A DNA stretch of 64,000 nt from an uncultured Flavobacteriales bacterium (GCA_946479985.1 CAMLIF010000001.1:1-64000); one strand, 5' to 3'. Counted from the stretch's first letter, positions 1 through 9,666 are shown. Notes: generated from the letters alone by a model not told the origin. Numbers and translations are program-made.

Positions 1-252
1 AATGGACAGGCAGCAAATGTTGAAGCCGGAAAAGGGCTCTTATACGAAATGGTAATGCATGCAGCCGGAAGAATTGAAATTATGGCCGGTGGAGGATTGA
101 AGTCTTCGGACATTGCCGAAATGAAAGAAATTGGTGTTTCTGCGGTTCATTTTTCTGCAACCGCTGCAACCAATCACAGCGCCGAATCGAAGTATGCAAT
201 TGAATTGTTACTGCCTTCTGAAATCATCCTTTCGGGGATGATGCAGGATTAA
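1..252 (+). CDS. cutC: CutC family protein, C-terminal part (5' end outside window)
   Basis: The frame is open from the first base and ends at TAA 250-252. The visible 83 residues contain RIEIMAGGGLKSSDIAEM followed by GVSAVHFSA. This matches the C-terminal strands of the CutC TIM barrel, where a glycine-rich loop and a VHxS motif are conserved. CutC was named for copper homeostasis in E. coli; its biochemical role is unsettled and it is often simply called a cytosolic CutC-like protein. The N-terminal two thirds are missing because the window begins inside the gene. It converges on the next gene, with a palindrome between them. Confidence 0.82.
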   Translation, partial: NGQAANVEAGKGLLYEMVMHAAGRIEIMAGGGLKSSDIAEMKEIGVSAVHFSATAATNHSAESKYAIELLLPSEIILSGMMQD

Positions 253-267
253 TAATTGTCTTTAAAA

Positions 268-301
268 AAAGTAGGGACAGGTCACGACCCGTCCCTACTT
301 T
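268..301. repeat. REP-like palindrome between convergent genes, possible bidirectional terminator
   Basis: The arms AAAGTAGGGAC and GTCCCTACTTT are perfectly complementary around a GC-rich centre with one A-C mismatch. A runs and T runs flank it on both sides, as in a bidirectional intrinsic terminator for cutC (+) and the T9SS gene (-). The core GGACAGGTC-R-CGACCYGTCC recurs at 29832-29863, so it also behaves as a dispersed palindromic repeat. Confidence 0.65.
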
Positions 302-315
302 TAATGTTTTTCTAT

Positions 316-2160
316 CTATTGTTTCGTAATCTTCACTGTCTGAATTTGATTTCCAACAACCAAATTCACCAGATAAATTCCTCTTGCTTCTTTGCTCAGA
401 TTAATTTCTTCTCCTGAATTGTATTCCGAAATTGTTTGGATAATTCTTCCTGAAAAATCAGTGATCTTTATTGAAGCCGATTGTTCATTAGAAAATTCGA
501 TTTTGAAAATTCCTGTTGTAGGATTCGGGAAAACGGAACCTGTTATAAGCGTTTGATTGTCGATTCCCAAGCCGGAAATCGTTTCACAGCTGCTAGTGTC
601 GGAACAGTTATTCACCGTTACAATTACTGCGTAATCTCCATTTGCAGACGGTGTAAATGTACTAGCTGTTTCGCCCGAAATAAACGTGTTATTTGCACAA
701 TTAATCCATTGGAACGTTCCAGTTGAAGAAACAGCTTGCAGAGAGAAATTATTATTTGTGATCGATGTATTGATAGCGTTTTCAATGATCAGTGTAGTGT
801 TTACTGTACTGTCACAACCAGATGCTGAAATAAGAACATCCTGAAAATTTCCGGAAGTGTTGTATGTGCTGGAACCTACAGTTACTGATTCTCCTGCACA
901 AAGTGTAAAGGATTGAGTTGTTTCAATTGCATCTAAAACCGTTAAAGTAGTATTCACTGTACTATCACAACCTGAAACTGCTGTAAGGATATCCTGGTAA
1001 GTTCCGGATGTACTATATGTTGCTGAACCAACCATGATAGATTCTCCTGCACAAACTGTGAATGATTGAATCGTTTCAATTGGGTCTAAAATCGTTAAAA
1101 CAGTATTCACTGTACTGTCGCATCCTGATACAGTAGTTAAGTTATCCTGATATGTTCCGGAAGTAGTATAGGTTGATGATCCAACTGTGATGTCTTCACC
1201 GGCACATATTGTAATGTTTTGGTTTAGGATAACCGGAGCCGGTAATGGATTTTCCCCTCCGATAGCCGGAACAATTGTTCCGCTTCCGGTAATTGCATTG
1301 GTATGGTCAATTCGGATTCTTCCCACTGAACCATTTCCTCCGATTCCATAATAAGGACTTCCCGAAACGGCCGAAGCACCGCCAGCACCGCCGGCTACAC
1401 TTATTGTTCCGTTATTCATGAAATCAACGACTTCAATTAGGATGCTTCCTCCGGAGCCGCCACCGCCGCCACCGCAGTTCCCTGTTCCGTCTGAACCGCC
1501 GTTTCCGCCATTGGAAGCAATAGAACCTGAAGCACCAATAGAAAGTGCTTGGGTGTAAAGAACAATCACGCCGCCGCCTGCGCCGCCGCCGCCTGCACCA
1601 CAATCATATCCTCCGGAACCACCGCCGCCACCTGAACCCGATGTTAAACCGGTTAAATCATTGTCTCCATAGGCAATCCCTGCGAATCCACCGCCCGGAT
1701 TTCCCGATGCAGTTCCCACTGTTGCGTAACCAGCGCCGCCGCCGCCGCTCCAGCTGCCACCCGCTGTATTCGCACCTCCGATATTGTTTCCGTCCGAACC
1801 TATTACAGGACCTAAACTACTTGAGAATGATCCGTTACCGCCATTGGCACCGCCGGCAGTACCAATACCGCCGTTACCACCATTTGAATAAGTAACCCCT
1901 TCTCCACCATTTCCACCGCTTACGGTTAAAATTCCTTCAATGGATGCTGTTCCCTGGCAATAAATGATCAGAGGGTTATTTCCGCTAACATGCACCGTAA
2001 CGCCGGCATCAATAGTAAACGAAGTAAAATTGTATGTTGAGCCTGCAATAGTGGTATCAACCGTTGCATGGAAACCACCGTCAGCTCCGGTTCCTGAGTA
2101 GAAGCATTGAGCCAATACCGAAAGTGGAGACAGTAGTAGAATAAGTAGAGTAGATTTCAT
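316..2160 (-). CDS. Glycine-rich secreted protein with T9SS type A sorting domain
   Basis: Predicted 614-aa secreted protein. A signal peptide (MKSTLLILLLSPLSVLAQ) leads into a region rich in Gly, Ser and Asn at about residues 75-290, with many GGxGG runs. Three consecutive repeats of about 43 residues follow (about 310-440), each with CAGE, then VGSSTY or similar, then SGCDSTVN. The end is a T9SS sorting domain starting at VFPNPTTGIFKIEF and finishing in KITKQ. The family is exported through the outer membrane by the type IX system and usually anchored to the surface; adhesion is an inference. The last 11 residues equal those of the upstream neighbour, so the sorting domains are probably related by duplication. 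A TACATTTG -7 box lies 18 bp upstream of the start. Confidence 0.85.
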   Translation of the reverse strand: MKSTLLILLLSPLSVLAQCFYSGTGADGGFHATVDTTIAGSTYNFTSFTIDAGVTVHVSGNNPLIIYCQGTASIEGILTVSGGNGGEGVTYSNGGNGGIGTAGGANGGNGSFSSSLGPVIGSDGNNIGGANTAGGSWSGGGGAGYATVGTASGNPGGGFAGIAYGDNDLTGLTSGSGGGGGSGGYDCGAGGGGAGGGVIVLYTQALSIGASGSIASNGGNGGSDGTGNCGGGGGGSGGSILIEVVDFMNNGTISVAGGAGGASAVSGSPYYGIGGNGSVGRIRIDHTNAITGSGTIVPAIGGENPLPAPVILNQNITICAGEDITVGSSTYTTSGTYQDNLTTVSGCDSTVNTVLTILDPIETIQSFTVCAGESIMVGSATYSTSGTYQDILTAVSGCDSTVNTTLTVLDAIETTQSFTLCAGESVTVGSSTYNTSGNFQDVLISASGCDSTVNTTLIIENAINTSITNNNFSLQAVSSTGTFQWINCANNTFISGETASTFTPSANGDYAVIVTVNNCSDTSSCETISGLGIDNQTLITGSVFPNPTTGIFKIEFSNEQSASIKITDFSGRIIQTISEYNSGEEINLSKEARGIYLVNLVVGNQIQTVKITKQ

Positions 2161-2178
2161 AAATTTTTTTTACAGCTG

Positions 2179-2186
2179 CAAATGTA
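2179..2186 (-). promoter_or_regulatory. -7 box TACATTTG upstream of the glycine-rich T9SS gene
   Basis: On the minus strand the sequence reads TACATTTG, an exact match to the Bacteroidota TAnnTTTG element, 18 bp before the start codon. No TTTG was found at the expected -33 position, so only half of the promoter is supported. Confidence 0.35.
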
Positions 2187-2214
2187 AGGTTTCAAAACGA
2201 AGATTCCGGAAAAA

Positions 2215-2246
2215 AAATAGGGATCTGCCGTGGCAGATCCCTATTT
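2215..2246 (-). terminator. Intrinsic terminator of the metalloprotease gene
   Basis: A perfect 15-bp inverted repeat (AAATAGGGATCTGCC with its complement) with a 2-nt centre lies just past the stop of the protease gene. On the minus strand it ends in ATTTTTTTCC, giving a U tract. Confidence 0.75.
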
Positions 2247-2267
2247 GTTAAATGTTTTACTTTTCTA

Positions 2268-4967
2268 TTATTGCTTCGTAATCTTCACCGTTTGGATCTG
2301 ATTTCCAATAGCTATGTTCAGGAAGTAAATACCTTTCGATTCACGTGATAAATCAATTTGAGTCCCTGAATTACAGTTATCAACCAGGCGAATTACACGG
2401 CCAGCAACATCCGTTACAGTTACGTTTGCTGTTTCTACAGAACCGAATTGAACCGTTACAGTACTGTTCGTTGGATTCGGGAAAACAGAAATGTTGATCA
2501 AAGCACTTTCTTCTAATCCAACAAAATTGTAAGCGATACAAGTACTTGTGTCTGTACAACCGTTTTTCGTAACAATTACGGCATAAGATCCGTTCGCTGT
2601 TGGAACGAAAGTTTGTGATGTTGCTCCATTAACCGGAGCCATTCCGTTGTTACAATCTACCCATTGGTAAGTTGCAGCTGATGGTGAAGCGCTCAAAGAA
2701 GTATTTCCAACAACAGTTGCGGCAGGATTTACAGTTGTTTGAGTTACTGTAACCGATTGACACGTTCCACCCGTTACACATCCTCCTTCTCCACGAACAT
2801 AATATGTTCCGGGAGCAGAAACGTTGATCGATGTTCCTGTTCCAATACTTGTTCCACCGCAAGATCCGGTATACCATTGCCAGTTTGTTGCATCATTCAA
2901 AGAACCTGCAGTTACTGAAAGTGAAAGTGTTTCACCAGCACAGAAAGGAACGTTCCCTCCAATTGTAGCTGCAGACGGACTGTTACAAGGTGTTCCTGTA
3001 ATGGTAAATACATTATTTGATACGTCGAAGAAAGTTCCGTTTGCACAAATTACCATGATGATGGCGTTTGTTGTTAACGTTCCGGGAACTGTAACGTCCT
3101 GAGATCCGTCGTTTGGAACATCGTCAGCCAGAACTGTAAAAGTGTCTCCTCCGTCAAGTGAAATCATTATATCAACATTTGCACAAGAAACCGGTGCTAC
3201 ATCTGTACTTGCAACGGACCAGGTAACTGTTTGGGTAGAGCCTGTTCCCCATTCAATTCCGGTTGCTGTTGGATAGTTTACAATGAATGGTCCTGCAGCC
3301 GTTGTGGTTGTAATCGTAAGATTCGCATCGTCATTACATCCACCGTTCACCTCGTTATCACGAACTACAACGCGGAAATTCATTGTTCTGTTTACAGAAG
3401 GAAGTCTTTCATAAGTGAAAGGACCGTTATTCATAAGCGCATCAATTGAAGGAAAGTAACGTGTCCCGCTTGTTGAAGGGTCAAAAGATCTGAAGTTTGG
3501 TCCACCCGTGGCAGTTGCAACCGGAGGCTGCGTAGAATTCTGATTATTCATCTGTTCCCAGCAGTACGTTAATACATCTCCGTTTGCATCTGTAGCTATT
3601 GCTGTTAATGCGAAGGGAGTATTTGCCGGAATTGTAAGCGCTGAAGTTGTTGTGCTTGTAATATCAGGAGATGTTTGTGAAGCAATAGCCGATGTTGTTG
3701 AACAGCTATTTCCACTCCCAACTATAAATTGGTGCATTTCAGACATGTTTACGCCGTGGAAATAATCGTCAGAGTTCGACTGTACGTCCATTCCTGAACA
3801 AATTCCGGCATACGCCATAATAGTGCTTCCACTTCCCGGTTCCATTGCTGTTGAGCCGTTTGCATTTCCGGAACAAGATCCTGCATTTCCTCTAAAACTA
3901 TGGTTTCCATCAAATTGATGCCCCATTTCATGCGCAACATAATCAATGTCAAAAGCGTCTCCGATCGGAGCACCACTTCCTGTAACACCGCTTGCTTTCT
4001 GGCTGTTTGAACAAACAACACCCAAGCCGGCCAATCCACCTGAATTTGTACCGAAAACATGTCCGATATCATAGTTGGCAGAACCAATTACTGTAGTCAC
4101 ATTTGATTGATTTTCGTCAATCATTGATCCAGGATCACCATTCGTATATGGGTCTGAACCTGCATTTAAATAGATCAATAAGTTGTTGTTGCCGATAATT
4201 GTCATTGTTACTGCGAAATCACGCATGTAAACACCGTTAACGCGATTCATAGTCGTAACCTGTGCAGCTTGGGCATTTACCAAAGTTCCACCATGGAATG
4301 TTACGTATTCACCGGTTGCAGCTAATGCAAGACTGTAAGTTCTTTTTGTACAATCACCATAGCTTTTTACCGGGTCAAGTTGATCGTGGTCAATTTCCGT
4401 AAGAGCGCGCTCTTCATCTAAGTGGCACACAAATTCTCCGCGATCACCAAGATGTTCTCTTGAGTAAACTACATAATGAGTAATATCTCCTCCGCCAAAA
4501 GAATAAGGATCAATATAGGTTGTTTTCTTTCCGGGAGCCATAGTCATAGCATGAAAGCCTTGTGGAGTCAAGTCTAACTTTACTATTTCGCCTGTTCCGT
4601 CATGAGCAACACCATCAAATGATCGAATTCCGGGAAATTTTGCTGCCAGTTCTTCTGACATGGTTTCATTCTCGTTTACCTGGTACGTTCCAATTGAACC
4701 ATCTGGTTTTGGAAGGTGAATATATACCGGAGTATAATTCGGGTCCGTTAGACGACGAGCCGGAGCAAGAGCTGCTCTCATTTCCTCCACATTCAAAGAA
4801 AACGTAAGGTATTTTGTTGGTTTAATGTACCGTGTTCCGCTAGTGGGAATGGCACTTTCGCTGATGGATTTCCATGGGCCGATTTCTGTTGTGTTTTGGG
4901 AAAAAACAGAAGTGCTTAAGATCATGGAGAAAACCCCAACGTTTGCGAGGTAAAGCATTTTTTTCAT
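2268..4967 (-). CDS. Reprolysin-like zinc metalloprotease with T9SS sorting domain
   Basis: Predicted 899-aa secreted protease. There is a signal peptide at 1-24, then a propeptide-like region. The catalytic domain at about 205-420 carries the zinc motif HEMGHQFDGNH at 346-356 and a Met-turn STIMAYAGIC at 381-390, as in metzincins of the reprolysin type. Position 8 of HExxHxxGxxH, normally Gly, is Asp here, with Gly next to it. Beta-sandwich and immunoglobulin-like repeats follow, and the protein ends in a T9SS domain (VFPNPTNSTVTVQF to KITKQ). The likely role is extracellular protein degradation; the substrate is unknown. The gene ends at the strong hairpin 2215-2246. Confidence 0.9.
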   Translation of the reverse strand: MKKMLYLANVGVFSMILSTSVFSQNTTEIGPWKSISESAIPTSGTRYIKPTKYLTFSLNVEEMRAALAPARRLTDPNYTPVYIHLPKPDGSIGTYQVNENETMSEELAAKFPGIRSFDGVAHDGTGEIVKLDLTPQGFHAMTMAPGKKTTYIDPYSFGGGDITHYVVYSREHLGDRGEFVCHLDEERALTEIDHDQLDPVKSYGDCTKRTYSLALAATGEYVTFHGGTLVNAQAAQVTTMNRVNGVYMRDFAVTMTIIGNNNLLIYLNAGSDPYTNGDPGSMIDENQSNVTTVIGSANYDIGHVFGTNSGGLAGLGVVCSNSQKASGVTGSGAPIGDAFDIDYVAHEMGHQFDGNHSFRGNAGSCSGNANGSTAMEPGSGSTIMAYAGICSGMDVQSNSDDYFHGVNMSEMHQFIVGSGNSCSTTSAIASQTSPDITSTTTSALTIPANTPFALTAIATDANGDVLTYCWEQMNNQNSTQPPVATATGGPNFRSFDPSTSGTRYFPSIDALMNNGPFTYERLPSVNRTMNFRVVVRDNEVNGGCNDDANLTITTTTAAGPFIVNYPTATGIEWGTGSTQTVTWSVASTDVAPVSCANVDIMISLDGGDTFTVLADDVPNDGSQDVTVPGTLTTNAIIMVICANGTFFDVSNNVFTITGTPCNSPSAATIGGNVPFCAGETLSLSVTAGSLNDATNWQWYTGSCGGTSIGTGTSINVSAPGTYYVRGEGGCVTGGTCQSVTVTQTTVNPAATVVGNTSLSASPSAATYQWVDCNNGMAPVNGATSQTFVPTANGSYAVIVTKNGCTDTSTCIAYNFVGLEESALINISVFPNPTNSTVTVQFGSVETANVTVTDVAGRVIRLVDNCNSGTQIDLSRESKGIYFLNIAIGNQIQTVKITKQ

Positions 4968-5047
4968 AAATTCTAGTATAGTTTCGGGGAGGAATTTACG
5001 GGTTTAATTCCGTTCGGCAAAATCTTTTCCCGGCACAACTTTGGAAT

Positions 5048-7375
5048 CTATTTAGAAGATTTCGATGACATGGTAAATTCTAAAATCCCGCCCTTAGCAA
5101 TATCCGAATAAGAAATCTTCCAATCTTTGATTTGTTTTCCATTGAAGGTCACCTGTTTCACATAATAATTCTGAGCGCTTTGGTTTTTAGTCTGAATTTC
5201 CAATTGGTTTCCGTTACTAAGCCGAATTGTTGCTGATTTCACCAGCGGACTTCCAATCCAGTAATCGTTTGATCCAGGGCAAACAGGGTAAAATCCTAAT
5301 GAGCTGAAAATATACCACGCACTCATTTGTCCGCAATCGTCGTTTCCACTTAAGCCATTAATTTCAGGAAGGTATTTGGTGTTCAAAATCTGGCGAATAT
5401 ATTTCTGCGTCAAATCCGGTCGGCCAACTTGATTAAACATGTAAATCACATGATGTGAAGGTTCGTTTCCATGAACATAGGAACCCATGATTCCTTCTCT
5501 TGTAATGTCTTCGGTATGTTCGAAATATTTGTCAGCCAGATTCATGGTGAATAATGAATCCAGGTGTTTCGCAAACTTCTTCTTTCCACCCATCAGTTTT
5601 ACCAGAGAGTCGATATGATGTGGCACATACAAGCTATAATTCCATGCGTTTCCTTCAATATACCCGGCTTGATGCGTACTTAACGGATCGAATTCTTTAA
5701 TGAATTCTCCTTTGGATGTTTTCGCCCGCATGAAACCTGATGACGAATCGTACACATTTTTGTAAGACAAAGCTCTTTTCGAGAATTCATTGTAAATATT
5801 CGTTTCTCCCAATTTTTGAGCAAGTTGCGCAATGCACCAATCGTCATAAGCATATTCCAATGTTTTCGAAACGGATGCCCCGCTTTTGTCTTCAGGAACA
5901 TATCCCAAATCCATATAATCTCCCAATCCTTCAAAATAGCGGGTTCTTGCGGTTGTAACTGAAGCGTCCAAAGCTTTTTTGTAATCTATTCCTTCTACTC
6001 CTTTCGCATGCGCGTCTGCGATTACAGATACTGCGTGATAGCCGATCATACACCAGTTTTCGTTTGCATAATGTGACCAGATCGGCAGCATATTTTCCGC
6101 GCTTTGGGTTTGGTGATCCAACATGGAATTGATCATATCTCTGTTTCGATCCTGCTGCGTTAAATTGAAGAGCGGATGCAAAGCGCGGTAAGTGTCCCAA
6201 AGTGAGAATGTTGTGTAATTTGTTTGCCCGTTCTGGTTTGTATGTGTTTCCAAATCCAACCCTTTGTATTCTCCGTTCACGTCCTGGTAAACGGTTGGAC
6301 CAAGACATGTGTGATAAACAGCCGTGTAGAAAGTCTTTTTCAGATTTTCGTCGTCAGATTCTATTTTGTATTTGGAAAGTTCTTGTTCCCATTGCTGTTG
6401 CCCGTAAGCAACATAAGTTTCAAAATTCCAGTGAGGTGCTTCAGTTTCCAGATTGTTTAATGCACCATCCATACTGACACTTGAAAGCGCAACCTTCATC
6501 ATCAACTCATTGCTTTCGGGAAGATCGAATTGAAAGTATGCACGAAGCTGACTCGCCGACATTTCCGGGAAGTTCTCCTTCACATTGAATTTTCGCCAGA
6601 AACCTCTGTAAACCATATTGTTTTGAAAATCGCTGTAACCGTAGTTTTTAATGGGTTCTGAAAAGGTAATTGCAAAATAAACGGTTCGGTTTCTTGCCCA
6701 GCCATTGGTTTGACGGAACCCGATAACGGTTACGCTATCTACAATACGGACATAGGTATTTATATTCTTTCCGTCGTAATTGTAAATTCCTGAAACGAGG
6801 TCAAGAATAATATTTGCAGAATCGTTTTCGGAGTAGGTATACCGGTGAATTCCAACTCTTGTTGTTGTGGTTAGCTCCGCATGAATATTGTCCTCTTCCA
6901 GCATTACATCGTAATAATTAGGGAATGCATGTTCTGTTGAATGTGAGTATTTGGAGCGGAAACCTGTTTCTGGCTGATCTGCAGTTCCCGGATTCAGCTG
7001 AATTTTCCCTGAAGTAGGTGCGATCAAAATGTCTCCAAGATCTGAATGACCGGTTCCACTAAAATGCGTATGACTGAATCCAACAATTGTCGGGTCTTCA
7101 TATTGATATCCCGCGCAGTACTTATAAACATCCGGATTGTATTGTCCGTCAACCGCATAGGAAAGTGTGTCGGTATCCGGGCTCAATTGAACCATTCCGA
7201 ACGGAATTGTTGCTCCGGGGAATGTATGTCCCATTTTCGAAGTTCCTATTAGGGGATTTACATATTGCAGATATGTTGGGATTTTCCGTTTCCCCATCCA
7301 ATCGGATTGTTTGACGGAAGTTTGTGCAATCGAGATAGAGGAAATGCAAATAAGCAGGAAGAGGAAAATGCGCAT
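5048..7375 (-). CDS. GH92 family alpha-mannosidase, secreted
   Basis: 775 aa with signal peptide MRIFLFLLICISSISIAQ. The N-terminal part has YVNPLIGTSKMGHTFPGATI and GFSHTHFSGTGHSD, and the (alpha/alpha)6 catalytic domain has YIEGNAWNY (Glu574) and GNDDCGQMSAWYIFSSLGFY (Asp679/Asp680). These are the signature blocks of glycoside hydrolase family 92, calcium-dependent exo-alpha-mannosidases, in which the Glu and the Asp pair act as acid and base. The length fits the family. The protein should act in the periplasm or outside the cell to trim mannose from N-glycans or mannans. It has no T9SS tail and stands alone, with no SusCD pair in view, so it is not an obvious polysaccharide utilisation locus. 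Confidence 0.93.
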   Translation of the reverse strand: MRIFLFLLICISSISIAQTSVKQSDWMGKRKIPTYLQYVNPLIGTSKMGHTFPGATIPFGMVQLSPDTDTLSYAVDGQYNPDVYKYCAGYQYEDPTIVGFSHTHFSGTGHSDLGDILIAPTSGKIQLNPGTADQPETGFRSKYSHSTEHAFPNYYDVMLEEDNIHAELTTTTRVGIHRYTYSENDSANIILDLVSGIYNYDGKNINTYVRIVDSVTVIGFRQTNGWARNRTVYFAITFSEPIKNYGYSDFQNNMVYRGFWRKFNVKENFPEMSASQLRAYFQFDLPESNELMMKVALSSVSMDGALNNLETEAPHWNFETYVAYGQQQWEQELSKYKIESDDENLKKTFYTAVYHTCLGPTVYQDVNGEYKGLDLETHTNQNGQTNYTTFSLWDTYRALHPLFNLTQQDRNRDMINSMLDHQTQSAENMLPIWSHYANENWCMIGYHAVSVIADAHAKGVEGIDYKKALDASVTTARTRYFEGLGDYMDLGYVPEDKSGASVSKTLEYAYDDWCIAQLAQKLGETNIYNEFSKRALSYKNVYDSSSGFMRAKTSKGEFIKEFDPLSTHQAGYIEGNAWNYSLYVPHHIDSLVKLMGGKKKFAKHLDSLFTMNLADKYFEHTEDITREGIMGSYVHGNEPSHHVIYMFNQVGRPDLTQKYIRQILNTKYLPEINGLSGNDDCGQMSAWYIFSSLGFYPVCPGSNDYWIGSPLVKSATIRLSNGNQLEIQTKNQSAQNYYVKQVTFNGKQIKDWKISYSDIAKGGILEFTMSSKSSK

Positions 7376-7522
7376 TGGAATCTGTTTTTTTAAAGAACAG
7401 CAAGATATGCAATTGTTGGGGAAGTTTGTGGTTGGTATGAGAAAATTGGAAGTTGAAGTAATATTACTTTAGCAAAACACTGGTTTTTGTTGATCTGAAC
7501 AGACGTTCGAAAAAACAAGCTA

Positions 7523-7547
7523 ACGTAATTTTGCGAAATTACTTTTT
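7523..7547. repeat. 25-nt palindromic repeat, copy 1
   Basis: GTAATTT-TGCG-AAATTAC forms a 7-bp hairpin followed by CTTTTT. The 25-nt stretch matches 53832-53856 at 24 of 25 positions. It lies in the gap between the mannosidase and AMP nucleosidase genes. No function is known. Confidence 0.5.
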
Positions 7548-7604
7548 ATATTCGTAAGCAGTTCCGATCTAGTCTCCTCTCCTCTAACTTTAAGCCCCAA
7601 ACTC

Positions 7605-8375
7605 CTAGAACCTCAAATGCCGTACAGTATTCCCATTATTGATCAGCTGATGCAACGAATCAATTCCGATTGTTAAATGCGCATCTACAAAACTGGTAGT
7701 AACTTTCGAATCACTTTCAGTTGTTTTTACTCCTTCCGGTGTCATAGGCTGATCGCTCACAAGCAGCAGCGCACCAGTCGGAATTTTATTCGCGAACCCT
7801 ACGGTGAAAATGGTTGCAGTTTCCATATCGATTGCCATAGCACGAATTCTGCTCAGATAATCTTTGAAGGCTTCATCATGCTCCCAAACACGACGATTAG
7901 TCGTATAGCATGTCCCTGTCCAATAATCATGACCGGCATCGCGAATAGTTGTTGAAATGGCTTTTTGCAATGCGAATGCCGGAAGTGCCGGAACTTCAGC
8001 CGGGAAATAATCGTTACTGGTTCCTTCTCCACGAATAGCCGCAATTGGCAGGACGAAATCACCAACTTCACTTTTAGTTTTCAAACCTCCGCATTTTCCT
8101 AAAAATAAAACGGCTTTTGGTTTGATCGCTGAAAGAAGATCCATACAAGTTGCCGCAGAAGCAGATCCCATTCCGAAATTGATAATAGTAATTCCATCTG
8201 CAGTAGCACATTGCATGGGTTTGTTTTTTCCCACGACCTCAACTCCGTAAGTCTCAGCAAACTTCTCCACATAATTGTGAAAATTGCATAGTAAAATATA
8301 TTCGCCAAAATTGGCCAGCTCTTCACCCGTGTAGCGTGGCAGCCAATTGTTTACAATGTCCTCTTTTGTCTTCAT
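7605..8375 (-). CDS. amn: AMP nucleosidase (short Bacteroidota form)
   Basis: 256 aa, cytosolic, of the nucleoside phosphorylase fold. It hydrolyses AMP to adenine and ribose 5-phosphate in purine salvage. Visible family blocks are INFGMGSASAATCMDLL, VLFLGKCGGLKTKSEVGD, the MAIDMETATIF segment that holds the purine/ribose-binding Met-Glu, and LLVSDQPM with the catalytic Asp. E. coli Amn is about 480 aa with an extra N-terminal domain; this single-domain length is usual for Bacteroidota. It is transcribed alone on the minus strand. A purine nucleoside phosphorylase activity cannot be excluded from sequence alone. Confidence 0.82.
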   Translation of the reverse strand: MKTKEDIVNNWLPRYTGEELANFGEYILLCNFHNYVEKFAETYGVEVVGKNKPMQCATADGITIINFGMGSASAATCMDLLSAIKPKAVLFLGKCGGLKTKSEVGDFVLPIAAIRGEGTSNDYFPAEVPALPAFALQKAISTTIRDAGHDYWTGTCYTTNRRVWEHDEAFKDYLSRIRAMAIDMETATIFTVGFANKIPTGALLLVSDQPMTPEGVKTTESDSKVTTSFVDAHLTIGIDSLHQLINNGNTVRHLRF

Positions 8376-8444
8376 GTCCCTGTGAAAATACGCATGGTTT
8401 GTGAGATGCAGGTGAAAAAAATGTAAAATCTGGGGCTAAATCGA

Positions 8445-9566
8445 TTAACCTCTTAAAAATCCCCAGAAAGTAGAACGTGTAATTGATCCTGTTTTCATTT
8501 CAGGATAATAGATATTGAAACTCTTAGGAATTTTGACCTTCCTGTTCTTATGCCAAACGAGCTGAAAAGCCTGTTCTTTGCCGGGATTGATCTCTAAGTA
8601 ATCTATCCGTTGTTTTGTATGTGTTAACCAAAAATATGTTTCAGGAGTTTGACCATTGGCCTGAAGTTGTTTTTTGCGCTCGCTTAATGCCCAGTTTTTC
8701 CAGAGTTGTTCGGCATCGTTTCGGTATTCCATTGGCTGAAACGAACGAATCAAAGCGTTCCGAAGTCCATTGTCCATGAAATAGACCATAAAGCTTTTTT
8801 TCAATTCGTATTTCTGGTCTGTAAAGTAACTTGGCAATCGGAATAGAATTCCGGCTTTTTCAAAAAGAATAATGTAGCGTTCAACCGTTTCGTTATCTAA
8901 ACTGCAATCTTGTCCTAGTTCATGGTAACTAATTACTTCACCGATTTGAAAAGCTAGTTTACGGAGTAATTTGAGAAGCTGTTCCTTTTTGTTGATCCGT
9001 TCGCCGCTGCTTAACTGACGAATCAATGTTTGATCCAAACATTCAAGTAGGGTTTCTTCTTTGTTTTCGCTTGCTACCACTTGTGGATAATAGCCGTAAA
9101 GTAAGCGTTCTTCTATATTTTTATCTTCGGCTGCCAAACCAAATTGGTTGGCACATTCTTCGTATGAAAGCGGAGCGAGAACTATTTCAGCACCGCTTGT
9201 TCTGAAAACTTCCCAAAACGCGCTATCGAGAGCAGGTTCGTAGGAACAAACCAAAATCACATTTTCAAGCGATTCCTGCTCGAAGCTCCAGTCTAACACG
9301 TCGTTTGCGTTTGTTAGAAGTTGTGAATTCTGAAGAATCAATATTTTCTTGTTTGCGCTGATCTTTTGAAATTCTTCCTGGGTTTCAAGATGCGCTTTTT
9401 GATTTTTAATCGCGCAATTAACGTAACAGACATTTGCATTCTCGGAAGGAAAAATGGAGTTGCAGAGGGTCAATTTTCCGCTTTGTCGTGGGCCTCGTAA
9501 TACAACAACTTTATTGTTTTCCAGAGCTGTTTTGAGAGTGTCTGCTGCTTGTCGTTTAATCATCAT
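8445..9566 (-). CDS. AAA ATPase with DUF4143-type C-terminus, degenerate Walker B
   Basis: 373 aa. The N-terminus has a P-loop GPRQSGKLTL at about 25-34, as in the AAA_14 family. The C-terminal half matches DUF4143: a winged-helix segment LDNETVERYIILFEKAGILF followed by YFMDNGLRNALI. Family members usually show a DExQ Walker B; here the matching strand reads ILILQNSQLL, with no acidic pair. That suggests weak or absent ATP hydrolysis. The cellular role of the family is not established; links to restriction or toxin-like systems have been proposed, but nothing nearby supports one here. Confidence 0.75.
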   Translation of the reverse strand: MMIKRQAADTLKTALENNKVVVLRGPRQSGKLTLCNSIFPSENANVCYVNCAIKNQKAHLETQEEFQKISANKKILILQNSQLLTNANDVLDWSFEQESLENVILVCSYEPALDSAFWEVFRTSGAEIVLAPLSYEECANQFGLAAEDKNIEERLLYGYYPQVVASENKEETLLECLDQTLIRQLSSGERINKKEQLLKLLRKLAFQIGEVISYHELGQDCSLDNETVERYIILFEKAGILFRLPSYFTDQKYELKKSFMVYFMDNGLRNALIRSFQPMEYRNDAEQLWKNWALSERKKQLQANGQTPETYFWLTHTKQRIDYLEINPGKEQAFQLVWHKNRKVKIPKSFNIYYPEMKTGSITRSTFWGFLRG

Positions 9567-9666
9567 GGCGACAAAAAAACAAGAATTACCGCAAAAATCA
9601 ATGAGAAGATTCGAATTTTTTAGAGAGCGATACTATAAGCAGGTGAGAATTAGTAGCTTCCCGTGA

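Noticed and set aside
1545..1895. Arg/His-rich frame opposite the glycine-rich T9SS gene
   Set aside because: Composition is a mirror of Gly-rich codons on the other strand; no independent evidence.
5048..7375. Polysaccharide utilisation locus around the GH92 gene
   Set aside because: No SusC/SusD pair, anti-sigma or other glycosidase lies next to it.
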